A stretch of 64,000 bases of DNA from Blautia sp. (GTDB taxonomy: Bacteria > Bacillota > Clostridia > Lachnospirales > Lachnospiraceae): positions 62,001 to 126,000 of the forward strand of contig JALEJS010000002.1 of NCBI GenBank assembly GCA_022769545.1, given 5' to 3'. Of this stretch, positions 46,699-57,245 are shown one piece after another (the stretch's first letter is position 1; the number at the start of each line of letters is the position of its first letter). The notes under the pieces were generated by a model. The model was not told where the DNA came from. It was given only the letters and a program-made list of their open reading frames with translations, and made no database searches. Both the position numbers and the translations under genes were made by a program.

Positions 46699-47190
46699 AT
46701 GAGATATCACAATATCACAAAGGATGATATGCTGAATGGAGACGGGCTTCGTGTGGTTCTCTGGGTTGCCGGCTGCAGTCATCATTGCAGAGAGTGTCAG
46801 AATCCGGTGACCTGGGATCCGGACGGCGGACTTCCTTTTACAGAGGCAGAAAAAGAAGAAATTTTCCGCGAGCTGGAGAAGGACTATATCAGTGGGATCA
46901 CTTTTTCAGGGGGCGATCCGCTGCATCCGGCAAATGTGGAGGAAGTGACAGCACTGGCCAGGGAAATAAAAAGCCGTTTTCCGGATAAGACCATCTGGCT
47001 GTATACCGGTTCTGTCTGGGAAGAAATGCTGGGACTGGAGATTCTGAACTATCTGGATGTGTGTGTGGACGGGGAGTTTGAGATTGCAAAAAAAGAACTT
47101 CTGCTGCACTGGAAGGGTTCGAGTAATCAGCGGGTGATAGATGTTCCGGAAAGTCTCAGACAGCTGACGATCGTGCTGCACGAAGAATAA
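46699..47190 (+). CDS. nrdG: Anaerobic ribonucleoside-triphosphate reductase activating protein
   Basis: 163 residues, radical-SAM enzyme. The cluster motif is CSHHCRECQNP (C-x3-C-x2-C), followed by FSGGDPLHPANVEEV, the SAM-binding GGD loop. It forms the glycyl radical on NrdD; the nrdD gene is outside the window. Starts two bases after pnp. Confidence 0.93.
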   Translation: MRYHNITKDDMLNGDGLRVVLWVAGCSHHCRECQNPVTWDPDGGLPFTEAEKEEIFRELEKDYISGITFSGGDPLHPANVEEVTALAREIKSRFPDKTIWLYTGSVWEEMLGLEILNYLDVCVDGEFEIAKKELLLHWKGSSNQRVIDVPESLRQLTIVLHEE

Positions 47191-47203
47191 GGAGTATTTT
47201 CAT

Positions 47204-47716
47204 ATGAAACGAATTGCGAAATTTCACAGGGTAAGTCAGAATCGATTTTTCATGGACTGGAAGGATACCTTCCCGGAGACACCGGATGAGGCGGTTCTGA
47301 AAATCTATGAGGGGATACGCCTTCCGAGAAGGGCTACTGCAGGAAGTGCCGGCTATGACTTTTTTGCACCTGCACAGTTTGTTCTGAAGCCCGGAGAGAC
47401 TGTGAAAATTCCCACAGGGATCCGTGTGGAAATGAATCCGGAGTGGGTTCTGAAGTGTTATCCCAGAAGCGGATTAGGATTTAAATACCGTCTTCAGATG
47501 AACAATACCGTTGGAATTATCGACAGCGATTACTTTTATTCGGATAATGAAGGACATATTTTTGCCAAGCTCACCAATGACACCAATGAAAACAGAACGC
47601 TGACGATCCCGGCAGATACGGGATTTATGCAGGGGATCTTCGTTGAGTACGGCATCACGGAGGATGATGATGTAACCGATGTGAGAAACGGCGGGTTTGG
47701 AAGTACAACCAAATAG
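47204..47716 (+). CDS. dut: dUTPase (trimeric type)
   Basis: 170 residues. Motif 1 AGSAGYDFFAP, motif 2 PRSGLGFKYRLQ, motif 3 GIIDSDYF with a following NEGHIFAKL segment, motif 4 (GFMQGIF) and motif 5 NGGFGSTTK are all legible. It hydrolyses dUTP and prevents uracil incorporation. The start is the ATG at 47204 after AAGGAG. The stop codon forms the first base of the palindromic element that follows. Confidence 0.92.
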   Translation: MKRIAKFHRVSQNRFFMDWKDTFPETPDEAVLKIYEGIRLPRRATAGSAGYDFFAPAQFVLKPGETVKIPTGIRVEMNPEWVLKCYPRSGLGFKYRLQMNNTVGIIDSDYFYSDNEGHIFAKLTNDTNENRTLTIPADTGFMQGIFVEYGITEDDDVTDVRNGGFGSTTK

Positions 47717-47729
47717 ACCACTCCCTATG

Positions 47730-47768
47730 GCAGTGATTCCGTGCAGACGATGGAATCGCTGCTTTTTT
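47730..47768 (+). terminator. Terminator of dut within the left arm
   Basis: GCAG-t-GATTCC pairs with GGAATC-g-CTGC, then TTTTTT. Confidence 0.85.
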
Positions 47769-47974
47769 GCGTTTAGCGTGTTCATCTATGGGTATGAATG
47801 CAGATGAGCTTGTTTTGCTACTCACCTCTCGAAATCTTATAATTTCCGCCATTCGCTCGGAACTCGCTTCGCTCAGACATCTCGCTCGGTGGCGGATTTC
47901 TTTCTCGAGGTTCCTTTACGCAAAACTGCGAATCATCTGCGCTTCATAGCCCATAGACTTCCACGCTCATACGC

Positions 47975-48014
47975 AAAAATGGCAGAGATTCCACAAATTA
48001 CATGGAATCTCTGC
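47975..48014 (-). terminator. Terminator of the DUF1292 gene within the right arm
   Basis: On the - strand GGCAGAGATTCC pairs perfectly with GGAATCTCTGCC and is followed by ATTTTTG. It is the mirror copy of the dut terminator. Confidence 0.85.
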
Positions 48015-48034
48015 CATAGGGAGTGGTCAGTTTT

Positions 48035-48418
48035 TTATTCCAGAGGCTCTCCTGCGAGTTCTGCGGCACGTGCCCGTTCTACGATTTCGTTGAATACTTC
48101 AGCGGCTTTGACATATTCATCGTCGTCTTCAATATTTGCGAGCATGGGAGAACCGTCTTCCATTCTGCTAAACTGATAGAGAAAAACTTCTCCGTCTGTG
48201 TTCTGGCCGTTTTCGTCCAGGGGAAGAAGTGCAATATATTCTGTGTTCTCTACAGGAAAGATCGTAATGATTGCGCATTCGATTTCTGTATCATCCTCAA
48301 GTGTGAGAGAGATGGTACTTGGAATTTCGGAAGGATCGGTTGGTTTTCCGGTGCTGCATCCGCCGCAGGTAGCACAGTCGCTGGGGCTGCAGCTGCCAAA
48401 TTTCGTTTCTTCGCTCAT
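48035..48418 (-). CDS. DUF1292 family protein with N-terminal cysteine cluster
   Basis: 127 residues from the ATG seven bases after GAGGA; upstream in-frame starts run through the promoter and were rejected. Residues about 33-100 match the DUF1292 pattern (TLEDDTEIECAIITIFPVENTEYIALLP...GEVFLYQFSRME). The N-terminus holds C10-x4-C15-x2-C18-x2-C21, a possible metal or Fe-S ligand set that most DUF1292 proteins lack. Function unknown. The acidic C-terminus is soluble. Confidence 0.85.
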   Translation of the reverse strand: MSEETKFGSCSPSDCATCGGCSTGKPTDPSEIPSTISLTLEDDTEIECAIITIFPVENTEYIALLPLDENGQNTDGEVFLYQFSRMEDGSPMLANIEDDDEYVKAAEVFNEIVERARAAELAGEPLE

Positions 48419-48506
48419 GTAATGTTCCTCATTTCTGTAATAGTATGATGCCGGGGCTATCCCCCGGACGTGATACCGTCTGAAGCTGATACCACATTGT
48501 CTGCCT

Positions 48507-48535
48507 ATTATAACATTTTCATCGAAAAGAGACAA
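48507..48535 (-). promoter_or_regulatory. Promoter of the DUF1292 gene
   Basis: On the - strand: TTGTCT, 17-bp spacer, TATAAT. Confidence 0.7.
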
Positions 48536-48634
48536 GGAAAGGCTGAAAAATTCTTGCAGCAGGGTTGCAGGGTGATCTGTAAATGAAAATTACATTTTTT
48601 AAGAAGAAATAATCACTGAAATCAGAGATAATGA

Positions 48635-48663
48635 TTGTGTTTTAGGGTGGGGTATGCTACAAT
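48635..48663 (+). promoter_or_regulatory. Promoter of the c-di-GMP riboswitch unit
   Basis: TTGTGT, 17-bp spacer, TACAAT, just upstream of the riboswitch. The rest of 48536-48634 is AT-rich with nothing else I can identify. Confidence 0.6.
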
Positions 48664-48693
48664 AAATTGAAATATACATTATGCCTTTTGGCA

Positions 48694-48783
48694 TATTATA
48701 TCGGCAAAATACCCGAAAGAGTATGACGCAAAGCTATAGGACCTGAAATACAGTATGGTAGCCAGTTGCAGGAAATAATTTGA
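48694..48783 (+). promoter_or_regulatory. Cyclic-di-GMP-I (GEMM-I) riboswitch aptamer
   Basis: The invariant core is present in order: GGCAAAATA, the CCGAAAGAG hairpin with a GAAA tetraloop, GACGCAAAGC, then ACCTGAAA...TATGGTAGC, which forms the tetraloop receptor side, and GTTGCAGG closing the aptamer. ATTAT/ATAAT can make the basal stem. Identification rests on matching the Vc2-type consensus by eye. Confidence 0.88.
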
Positions 48784-48819
48784 AGGCGCTTGGTCACATA
48801 TACAAGTGCCTCTTTTTTT
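48784..48819 (+). terminator. Expression-platform terminator of the riboswitch
   Basis: AGGCGCTTG pairs with CAAGTGCCT, then C and seven T. It starts directly after the aptamer, so ligand binding probably decides termination. Direction of control (on or off) cannot be read safely. Confidence 0.8.
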
Positions 48820-48900
48820 ACAGTGTATTGTTTTTCAAAATGCAATAGCTGAGAATTCATTCTCAAAGGGGAAAATCACATTACGAGAAGGAGAAGAAGT

Positions 48901-50799
48901 ATGAAGAGATTTACTTGCTTTTTGCTGTCATTCGTTATGACGGCAGCGATGCTGGCTGGCTGTGGAAACCAGGGCGAAAAAGAAGAAAAAACTGTGGAAA
49001 ATGTTGAGTCACAGGCAGAAAAAAAGGAAAATGACCAGTCGCAGTCAGAAGAAAAAGAAAAGGTCGTAGTTGCCTGTTGGGGCAATCAGATGTTGGATAC
49101 CTATACCCAGTACCTGTGTGACCAGTTCCCGGAGGTGGAGTTTGAATTTGTTCTGGCCACCAACTCTACGGATTACTACCGCTTCCGTGCGGATCATGAC
49201 GATATGCCTGACATTCTGACGGTGCGCCGCTTTGCCCTGAAGGATGCGGTGCTGTTGAAGGATTATCTGTATGATCTGAGCAATACCGAATTGGCCAACA
49301 CCTATTATGGTTCCTATTTGGATAGCTATACCTATGATGATGGGTCGGTGAACTGGCTTCCTACCTGCGCAGAGGTGGACAGCCTTATCATAAATAAGAC
49401 ATTGTTTGATGAGTACAATGTACCGATTCCTACAGACTATGCCAGCTTTGCTGCTGCCTGCGAGGCTTTCGAGGAAGTTGGGATTCGCAGCTTTGTGTCC
49501 GACTTTGAAGCGGACTATACCTGTATGGAAGTTCTGCAGGGCGCATCGATCCCAATGCTTCAGAGCCTGGAGGGGCGTAAATGGCGTCAGCAGTATGAGA
49601 GTGGTATGACGAATGAACTCTCGGAAGAGGTATGGATTCCTGTTTTCGAAAATTTCTTTGATTTCAAAGAAAAAACAGGTCTGGGTGCCGAGGATGCAAC
49701 TTATCCGAACAGAACCCCGAAGGACATGTTCTCTGAAGGAAAGGCCGCTATGTTCCGTGGTACAGGGGCGGACGTTATCTCATTCCCCGGCCGTGGTGAA
49801 GATGAGGTGCTTTTGATGCCGTATTTTGGTCAGACAGAGCAGGATAACTGGTATCTGACTTACCCAACCTTCCAGATCGCAGCATCTAAGAATGGAATGG
49901 ACGATCCTGAACGTGAAAAACTGATTCTGGACATCATGACCGCCATGGTCAATCAGCAGGGACAGGATCACATCTCCTACGGTAAGAACATGGTACCATA
50001 TAAGAAAGATGTTACTCTGGAACTGATGCCTGAGATGGACAATCTGAAGCCTTATGTTGAGCAGAACAAGCTGTATATCCGTCTGGCATCCAATGATATG
50101 TTCCGCATTTCCAAAGATGTCGTACAGATGATTCTGAACGATGAAATTAAGACACCAAAGGAAGCACTGGATGCATTTAATAAGGAACTGGCGGGAGAGG
50201 AACCAGGCACGGAGATTGTCGCTCATATCGACACGGAATACTCCAATGATTTCACCCCGGAACACGGTAATCAGGCTGCCTCTTCCGTTGCAAATACAAT
50301 TCGCAGGCTGTCAGGCGTGGATCTGGTATTTATGCAGTCCTGCTATGTGGCCAGTGATATTTACAGTGGTGATTATTCCCAGAAGGATCTGGCATATCTG
50401 GCAAAGAATGACGGTGGCTGGCCCGGTCTTATGGAACTGACCGGTGATCAGATTTATACGCTTGTGGAAACGACATTCTCGATGACCGGTAACCGAGGTG
50501 CGGTCTGCAATGACAGCACTCTGTATGTTTCCAGTGGCTTTGAGATGGATATTACTAAGAATGATGATGGTTATACACTCAATGCCCTGACCATAGACGG
50601 CAAGGAACTGGATCGCAGCGCAACGTATTCCTTCCTGATCTATGGTGACCGCGACTGGTATATGTCCGATGTCATGGAGAAAATGGGAGTCACGGAAGTC
50701 GATATCGATGGTCCTAAGGCAGAGGGGTACCTGATGCAGTGCCTGGTGGAACAGGACGGACAGCTGGAAGCACCTTCGGATTACATTACCATGCGATAA
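48901..50799 (+). CDS. Lipoprotein: family 1 solute-binding domain fused to 5'-nucleotidase C-terminal domain
   Basis: 632 residues. A type II signal peptide ends in LAGC with lipid-attached Cys21, followed by a charged Glu/Lys/Gln linker to about residue 56. Residues about 57-420 form an extracellular solute-binding protein (VVVACWGNQ start, YYRFRADHDDMPDILTV, then MFSEGKAAMFRGTG). Residues about 430-632 match the C-terminal domain of 5'-nucleotidase/UshA-type proteins: NQAASSVANTIRRLSGVDLVFMQS, LTGDQIYTLVE, a Gly-rich end. The catalytic metallophosphatase domain is absent. Lies under a c-di-GMP riboswitch and precedes a hybrid kinase; no permease is adjacent. Confidence 0.82.
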   Translation: MKRFTCFLLSFVMTAAMLAGCGNQGEKEEKTVENVESQAEKKENDQSQSEEKEKVVVACWGNQMLDTYTQYLCDQFPEVEFEFVLATNSTDYYRFRADHDDMPDILTVRRFALKDAVLLKDYLYDLSNTELANTYYGSYLDSYTYDDGSVNWLPTCAEVDSLIINKTLFDEYNVPIPTDYASFAAACEAFEEVGIRSFVSDFEADYTCMEVLQGASIPMLQSLEGRKWRQQYESGMTNELSEEVWIPVFENFFDFKEKTGLGAEDATYPNRTPKDMFSEGKAAMFRGTGADVISFPGRGEDEVLLMPYFGQTEQDNWYLTYPTFQIAASKNGMDDPEREKLILDIMTAMVNQQGQDHISYGKNMVPYKKDVTLELMPEMDNLKPYVEQNKLYIRLASNDMFRISKDVVQMILNDEIKTPKEALDAFNKELAGEEPGTEIVAHIDTEYSNDFTPEHGNQAASSVANTIRRLSGVDLVFMQSCYVASDIYSGDYSQKDLAYLAKNDGGWPGLMELTGDQIYTLVETTFSMTGNRGAVCNDSTLYVSSGFEMDITKNDDGYTLNALTIDGKELDRSATYSFLIYGDRDWYMSDVMEKMGVTEVDIDGPKAEGYLMQCLVEQDGQLEAPSDYITMR

Positions 50800-50856
50800 A
50801 ACGCAGACAGGTCGCTGGCACGCAGCGTTGGAAAGAGATTTGAGGAGAACATCTAT

Positions 50857-53043
<2,187 letters not shown>

Positions 53044-53097
53044 CCGGATAAAGAATGAACGCATTATTTTGCAAAAAGAGAATCATGAGTAACTCTG

Positions 53098-53129
53098 AGG
53101 GCATCAACCGAAAAAGTTGGTGCCTTTTT
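53098..53129 (+). terminator. Terminator of the riboswitch-controlled unit
   Basis: AGGGCATCAAC pairs with GTTGGTGCC(T), then TTTTT. Confidence 0.85.
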
Positions 53130-53165
53130 CTGTGAAATAAAAAGCCCTCCGGGCGGGTTTCACAG
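53130..53165. repeat. Copy B of the dispersed terminator repeat, inverted
   Basis: CTGTGAAA and TTTCACAG flank AAAAAGCCC-TCC-GGGCGGG. The core is the reverse complement of 17095-17120 with one change. The remaining bases to 53235 hold nothing else identified. Confidence 0.7.
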
Positions 53166-53235
53166 GATATTGACCAAAGCGGAGATCGCAGTTTTTTATT
53201 CAGGGAATGCAGTTGGACAGGAAATGTATTTTGGG

Positions 53236-53265
53236 TTGTGAAAAGGGGGTATACAGTGGTATAAT
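53236..53265 (+). promoter_or_regulatory. Promoter of the exonuclease III gene
   Basis: TTGTGA, 18-bp spacer, TATAAT. A CCGCG/CGCGG hairpin lies in the leader at about 53276-53293. Confidence 0.6.
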
Positions 53266-53343
53266 AAATGCAGAGTCCGCGCTTCCTCGCGGAGCGTACA
53301 GGATCAGATTTGTGTCACTGCAGAAGGAACACAGGAGGACAAT

Positions 53344-54111
53344 ATGAAACTGGTTTCGTGGAATGTAAATGGTATCCGGGCATGCCTTACAAAAGGCTTT
53401 GAGGAAAGTTTTTCAAAACTGGATGCAGATATTTTCTGCCTTCAGGAAACAAAATGTCAGGCCGGTCAGGTTCAGCTGGAACTTCCCGGATATCATCAGT
53501 ATTGGAATTACGCAAACAGGAAAGGCTATTCAGGAACGGCGGTATTTTCGAAGGAAGAGCCGCTTTCGGTACAGTATGGAATCGGACTGGAGGAACATGA
53601 TCAGGAAGGCAGAGTGATCACTCTGGAATATCCGGGATTTTATCTCGTCACGGTCTACACACCAAATTCCCAGGACGGGCTGAAACGGCTGGAATATCGA
53701 ATGCGGTGGGAGGAGGATTTCCGGAACTATCTTTTGAAGCTGCAGGAGAATAAGCCGGTCATCTGCTGTGGAGATATGAATGTCGCTCATCGGGAAATCG
53801 ACTTGAAAAATCCGAAAACAAACCGGATGAATGCAGGCTTTACGGATGAGGAAAGAGCCTGCTTTACGAGATTGCTGGACAGTGGTTTTATTGATACGTT
53901 CCGCTATTTCTATCCGGATGCGGAGGGAAAATATTCCTGGTGGTCCTACCGGTTCCGCGCCAGAGAGAAAAATGCAGGATGGAGAATTGATTATTTTATT
54001 GTGTCGCCGTCTCTGAAGGAGAAGCTCAGAAAGGCAGACATTCATGCAGATATCATGGGCTCAGATCACTGTCCTGTGGAGCTGCAGATTGCGATGGAAC
54101 AGCTGGTATGA
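53344..54111 (+). CDS. xth: Exodeoxyribonuclease III
   Basis: 255 residues of the EEP superfamily. SWNVNGIRA (Asn7), LQETK (Glu34), GDMNVAH and SDHCPV carry the catalytic metal and base residues. It cleaves at abasic sites and trims 3' ends; the same window has ung, so base-excision repair is represented twice. Own promoter; AGGAGG before the ATG. Confidence 0.95.
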   Translation: MKLVSWNVNGIRACLTKGFEESFSKLDADIFCLQETKCQAGQVQLELPGYHQYWNYANRKGYSGTAVFSKEEPLSVQYGIGLEEHDQEGRVITLEYPGFYLVTVYTPNSQDGLKRLEYRMRWEEDFRNYLLKLQENKPVICCGDMNVAHREIDLKNPKTNRMNAGFTDEERACFTRLLDSGFIDTFRYFYPDAEGKYSWWSYRFRAREKNAGWRIDYFIVSPSLKEKLRKADIHADIMGSDHCPVELQIAMEQLV

Positions 54112-54193
54112 TTCATCCGGAACAATACGGTATTCAGGGTGGATCATACTGGAAAAAAAGAATGTACCAGATGAGGACGAAGGAGGATTTCAA

Positions 54194-56044
54194 ATGACAG
54201 ATCAGATATTTACAGGAATAGGAAATGGATATCCGCTGCTTCCAGGTGCAAGTAAGGTCTCCGGCGGATGGAATTTCTGCGTGGAAGCACGGGAAGGGTC
54301 TGAAGTATCGTTGGTATTATATAAAAAAGGGACAGACACTCCTTTCCAAACTGTAAAATTTGAGGAACAGAACAGAGTGGGAAATATGTATACCATGTTT
54401 CTGGAAGGATTTAAGGCAGAGAATTATGAATACAATTTCCGGATCGATGGAAAGATTCTGCAGGATCCGTATGCGCGCAGCATTCAGGGACGGGAAGTAT
54501 TCGGAGTGCTGCCGGTGAGTGAGCATTCTGTGCGCTGTGGTTTTCTCACCTTGAGGAAATATGAGTGGGAGCAGGATGCTGCGCCGGGTATCCCATATCA
54601 GGACATGATTTTGTACAAGGTGCATGTGCGGGGATATACAAAACAGGCAAAGCTTTCGCCAAAGAAAAGAGGGACGTTCAGCGGTCTGAAAGATATGATT
54701 CCTTACTGGAAAGAGCTTGGAATCAATGCGGTTGAACTGATGCCTGCCTATGAATTTGCGGAAGTGGCAAAAGAGAAAGATAAAAAAGATCTGATTTCCA
54801 TCCGGACAGAAACAAATCGGGTGAATTTCTGGGGATATACCGATGGCTGGTATTTTGCTCCGAAGCGTTCCTACTGTATGACAAAAAGTCCGGAAAATGA
54901 ATTCCGTGACTTTATCAAGGCACTGCATGCTGCCGGAATGGAATGTATCATGGAATTCTGTTTCTCATCAGAGGTGCGTCCTTTACTTGCACTTCGTGCA
55001 CTGCAGTTCTGGAAAATGTTTTACCATGTAGATGGTTTTCATCTTGTGGGAGACGGCGTTCCCATGAATCTGATTCTGCAGGACGGAGTTCTTTCCGGAA
55101 CCAAGATTCTGGCATCCGGTGTGGATAGGGGAATGCTGGATAAGAGCAGTGCAGGAGAAAAAAGACTGTTTGCGGAATACCACTCCGGATTTCTTCAGGA
55201 CATGCGCCGTTTCCTGAAAAGCGATGAGGACTGTCTGGAGTCTGCGGCATATCAGATCCGGCATAACGGCAGCAATTATGGGGTGATCAATTATATGACC
55301 AGTCAGGACGGATTTACGCTGAATGATATGGTATCCTATAATTATAAGCATAACGAAGACAACGGAGAAAACAATCAGGACGGAAGCAGCTACAATTATT
55401 CCTGGAACTGTGGTGTGGAAGGACCGACGAAAAAGGCGGCTGTCCGTCAGGTGCGTCAGCGGCAGATGAAAAATGCCTTCCTGATGATGCTGCTTTCCCA
55501 GGGAGTACCAATGATCTACGGAGGAGATGAGATCGGCAATTCTCAGGACGGAAACAACAATGCCTACTGTCAGGACAATCCGGTGGGGTGGACAGACTGG
55601 AAAGGACTGAAGACCAACCGGAGGCTTCTGGAATTCGTAAAGGAAGCCATTGCGTTCCGCAGGGAACATCCGATTCTGCACATGGATCATGAGATAAAAG
55701 GGACGGATTATAAGGCACTGGGCTACCCGGACGTTTCGCTTCACAGCGAAAGGGCCTGGTACTGCTCTTATGACAATACCAGCAGGCTTGTGGGCATCAT
55801 GTATTATGGCCCCTATGAAAAGAAGGCAGACCAGAGCCCGGATGATATCCTTTATGTCGCATACAATTTTCACTGGGAAGAACGAAGCCTGGCGCTTCCC
55901 AATCTGCCGAAAAATATGAAATGGATAAAAATAGCGGACACAAGTGAGACGAAGGAAAGTCCGGGTTTTTATAAACATGAAGAATCCTATAAAAGGGCGG
56001 TTCAGGTTCCGCCCAGAACCATTATTGTTTTGCAGGGGGAATAA
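54194..56044 (+). CDS. GH13/GlgX-like protein with apparently inactive catalytic site
   Basis: 616 residues from the ATG after GGAGGATTT. N-terminal CBM48-like domain (about 10-115), then a glycogen-debranching-type GH13 barrel with NFWGYTDGWYFAP, TSQDGFTLNDMVSYNYKHNEDNGENNQDGSSYNYSWNCG (broken here for naming: residues about 369-407) and VPMIYGGDEIGNSQDGNNN. The four catalytic regions are degraded: region I reads IMEFCFSS instead of the Asp...Asn-His pattern, region II VDGFHLVGD lacks Arg and the nucleophile Asp (Val285), region III TKILASGVD lacks the acid Glu (Ser308), and region IV has Gln371 for His. Only Asp372 remains. Probably a glycogen-binding or regulatory pseudoenzyme. Confidence 0.8.
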   Translation: MTDQIFTGIGNGYPLLPGASKVSGGWNFCVEAREGSEVSLVLYKKGTDTPFQTVKFEEQNRVGNMYTMFLEGFKAENYEYNFRIDGKILQDPYARSIQGREVFGVLPVSEHSVRCGFLTLRKYEWEQDAAPGIPYQDMILYKVHVRGYTKQAKLSPKKRGTFSGLKDMIPYWKELGINAVELMPAYEFAEVAKEKDKKDLISIRTETNRVNFWGYTDGWYFAPKRSYCMTKSPENEFRDFIKALHAAGMECIMEFCFSSEVRPLLALRALQFWKMFYHVDGFHLVGDGVPMNLILQDGVLSGTKILASGVDRGMLDKSSAGEKRLFAEYHSGFLQDMRRFLKSDEDCLESAAYQIRHNGSNYGVINYMTSQDGFTLNDMVSYNYKHNEDNGENNQDGSSYNYSWNCGVEGPTKKAAVRQVRQRQMKNAFLMMLLSQGVPMIYGGDEIGNSQDGNNNAYCQDNPVGWTDWKGLKTNRRLLEFVKEAIAFRREHPILHMDHEIKGTDYKALGYPDVSLHSERAWYCSYDNTSRLVGIMYYGPYEKKADQSPDDILYVAYNFHWEERSLALPNLPKNMKWIKIADTSETKESPGFYKHEESYKRAVQVPPRTIIVLQGE

Positions 56045-56050
56045 GAGCAT

Positions 56051-56599
56051 ATGATGCATCCATGGCTGCATTTTAAAACCATTACACACCATAAGCTTCT
56101 GGTGATGAAATACTGCTTTCAGGTGGGGCTTTACAGGCAGGGACTTCTTCATGATCTGTCAAAGTATGCTCCGGTGGAATTTCTGGTGGGATGCAGGTAT
56201 TATCAGGGGACATCCAGCCCCAATAACGCAGAGCGGGCCCAGACCGGAGTGTCCATGTCCTGGCTTCATCATAAAGGACGGAACAAGCATCATTTTGAAT
56301 ACTGGGTGGATTACGTTATCGGTGACGAACATATCATCAACGGAGCGAAGATGCCCAGGAAATATGTTGCGGAGATGGTTCTCGACCGCATCAGTGCATC
56401 TCGAAACTATCTGGGAGATGCCTACACGGATCAGGAGCCGCTGAAGTACTTTTTAAAAAGCCGGGATGAGCTGTGGTTTATACATCCGCAGACCAAAAAG
56501 GAACTGGAGGCTCTTTTGCGGATCCTGAATGATCACGGGGAAAAGAAACTGCTTCATTATCTGAAGTACAGATATTTAAGAGAAAAACAGCATGAATAA
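56051..56599 (+). CDS. DUF5662 family protein
   Basis: 182 residues, 6 bp after the GH13-like gene. It carries GLLHDLSKYAPVEFLVGCRYYQG, WLHHKGRNKHHFEYWVDY and later DELWFIHPQTKKELEALL. The histidines and aspartates in the HDLSK and HHKxRNKHH segments look like a metal-dependent phosphohydrolase (HD-type) site, although the family has no proven activity. Function unknown. Confidence 0.78.
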   Translation: MMHPWLHFKTITHHKLLVMKYCFQVGLYRQGLLHDLSKYAPVEFLVGCRYYQGTSSPNNAERAQTGVSMSWLHHKGRNKHHFEYWVDYVIGDEHIINGAKMPRKYVAEMVLDRISASRNYLGDAYTDQEPLKYFLKSRDELWFIHPQTKKELEALLRILNDHGEKKLLHYLKYRYLREKQHE

Positions 56600-56615
56600 A
56601 CGGAGGAAATAGCAA

Positions 56616-57197
56616 ATGGATACACCTACAATCGCTGAATACTACAAAGAAAAGGATCCGATGAAACGACGGAAGCTTCTGAAAAAATCCATAGAGGCAG
56701 GAGAGGAACCCGAGGAGAATCAGATCCGTCAGGAACTCTGGGAAATCCGGTATCAGGACAAATCAGATTCGGGACAGGGCGGACGCTCAGACGGGTATCT
56801 CGGAATGTGGATGGCCATGGAGTTTGAGAAGAATTCTGCAAATCGTCTGTTCGGAATCAAAAGTGCAAGAAAAAGTCTCCAGAAGCAAATTGATAAGCTG
56901 AAGCTGAAGGAAATGTCCGAGAAGAGTGAGCTTCATGCGCAGCTTCTGTTTCGCGAATGGTATCATGCCGTGGTTTTGTATCTGCAGCTCTCTCAGACAG
57001 ACCGCAATTACAGCAGCTATCTTCTGGGATTGGTGTCAATGAAGGAAGAGGATCTCAACAACAAAATAAAAAATGATATTTATAAAACAGCCATTGCGCT
57101 TCCGGAACAGATTAAAATGACGGAAGAACTTGATGTGATCACAAGAGCTGCCAAAGCAGTTTACCGCGATTTCTTCCCGGATGACGACGCGATCTGA
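56616..57197 (+). CDS. Conserved protein of unknown function
   Basis: 193 residues with a good GGAGGAA site, 16 bp behind the DUF5662 gene. Mostly helical and charged, with no signal peptide or membrane segment. Features are an N-terminal EYYKEKDPMKRRKLL stretch, a central lysine-rich helix and a Tyr-rich helix near residue 110. I recognise it only as a protein type common in Lachnospiraceae. It could act with its upstream neighbours. Confidence 0.7.
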   Translation: MDTPTIAEYYKEKDPMKRRKLLKKSIEAGEEPEENQIRQELWEIRYQDKSDSGQGGRSDGYLGMWMAMEFEKNSANRLFGIKSARKSLQKQIDKLKLKEMSEKSELHAQLLFREWYHAVVLYLQLSQTDRNYSSYLLGLVSMKEEDLNNKIKNDIYKTAIALPEQIKMTEELDVITRAAKAVYRDFFPDDDAI

Positions 57198-57217
57198 CAG
57201 AAATTTGGCATTTTTCA

Positions 57218-57245
57218 TTGACAAAACGTTGGAAATTGCTATAAT
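57218..57245 (+). promoter_or_regulatory. Promoter of ilvN
   Basis: TTGACA, 16-bp spacer, TATAAT. The leader is only about 45 nt, too short for a T-box. Confidence 0.8.

Larger units (their letters stand above)
47716..48028. repeat. 313-bp foldback (long imperfect palindrome) element
   Basis: The ends are a perfect inverted repeat, GACCACTCCCTATGGCAG and its complement. Similarity continues inward through the whole element: both arms carry GGCAG(T/A)GATTCC hairpins, then GCGT...AGCGTG, TCTATGGG, ATGAA, GCAGATGA, GTTTTGC and ACCTC in the same order, to CCGCCA/TGGCGG around a 38-nt loop rich in CGCTCGG. No coding frame is credible. It sits between the stop codons of convergent genes. It resembles a MITE or foldback repeat. 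Confidence 0.85.

Noticed and set aside
47716-48028. Insertion sequence with a transposase
   Set aside because: The inverted-repeat ends are clear, but the 313-bp interior has no credible coding frame, so it was recorded as a foldback or MITE-like repeat.
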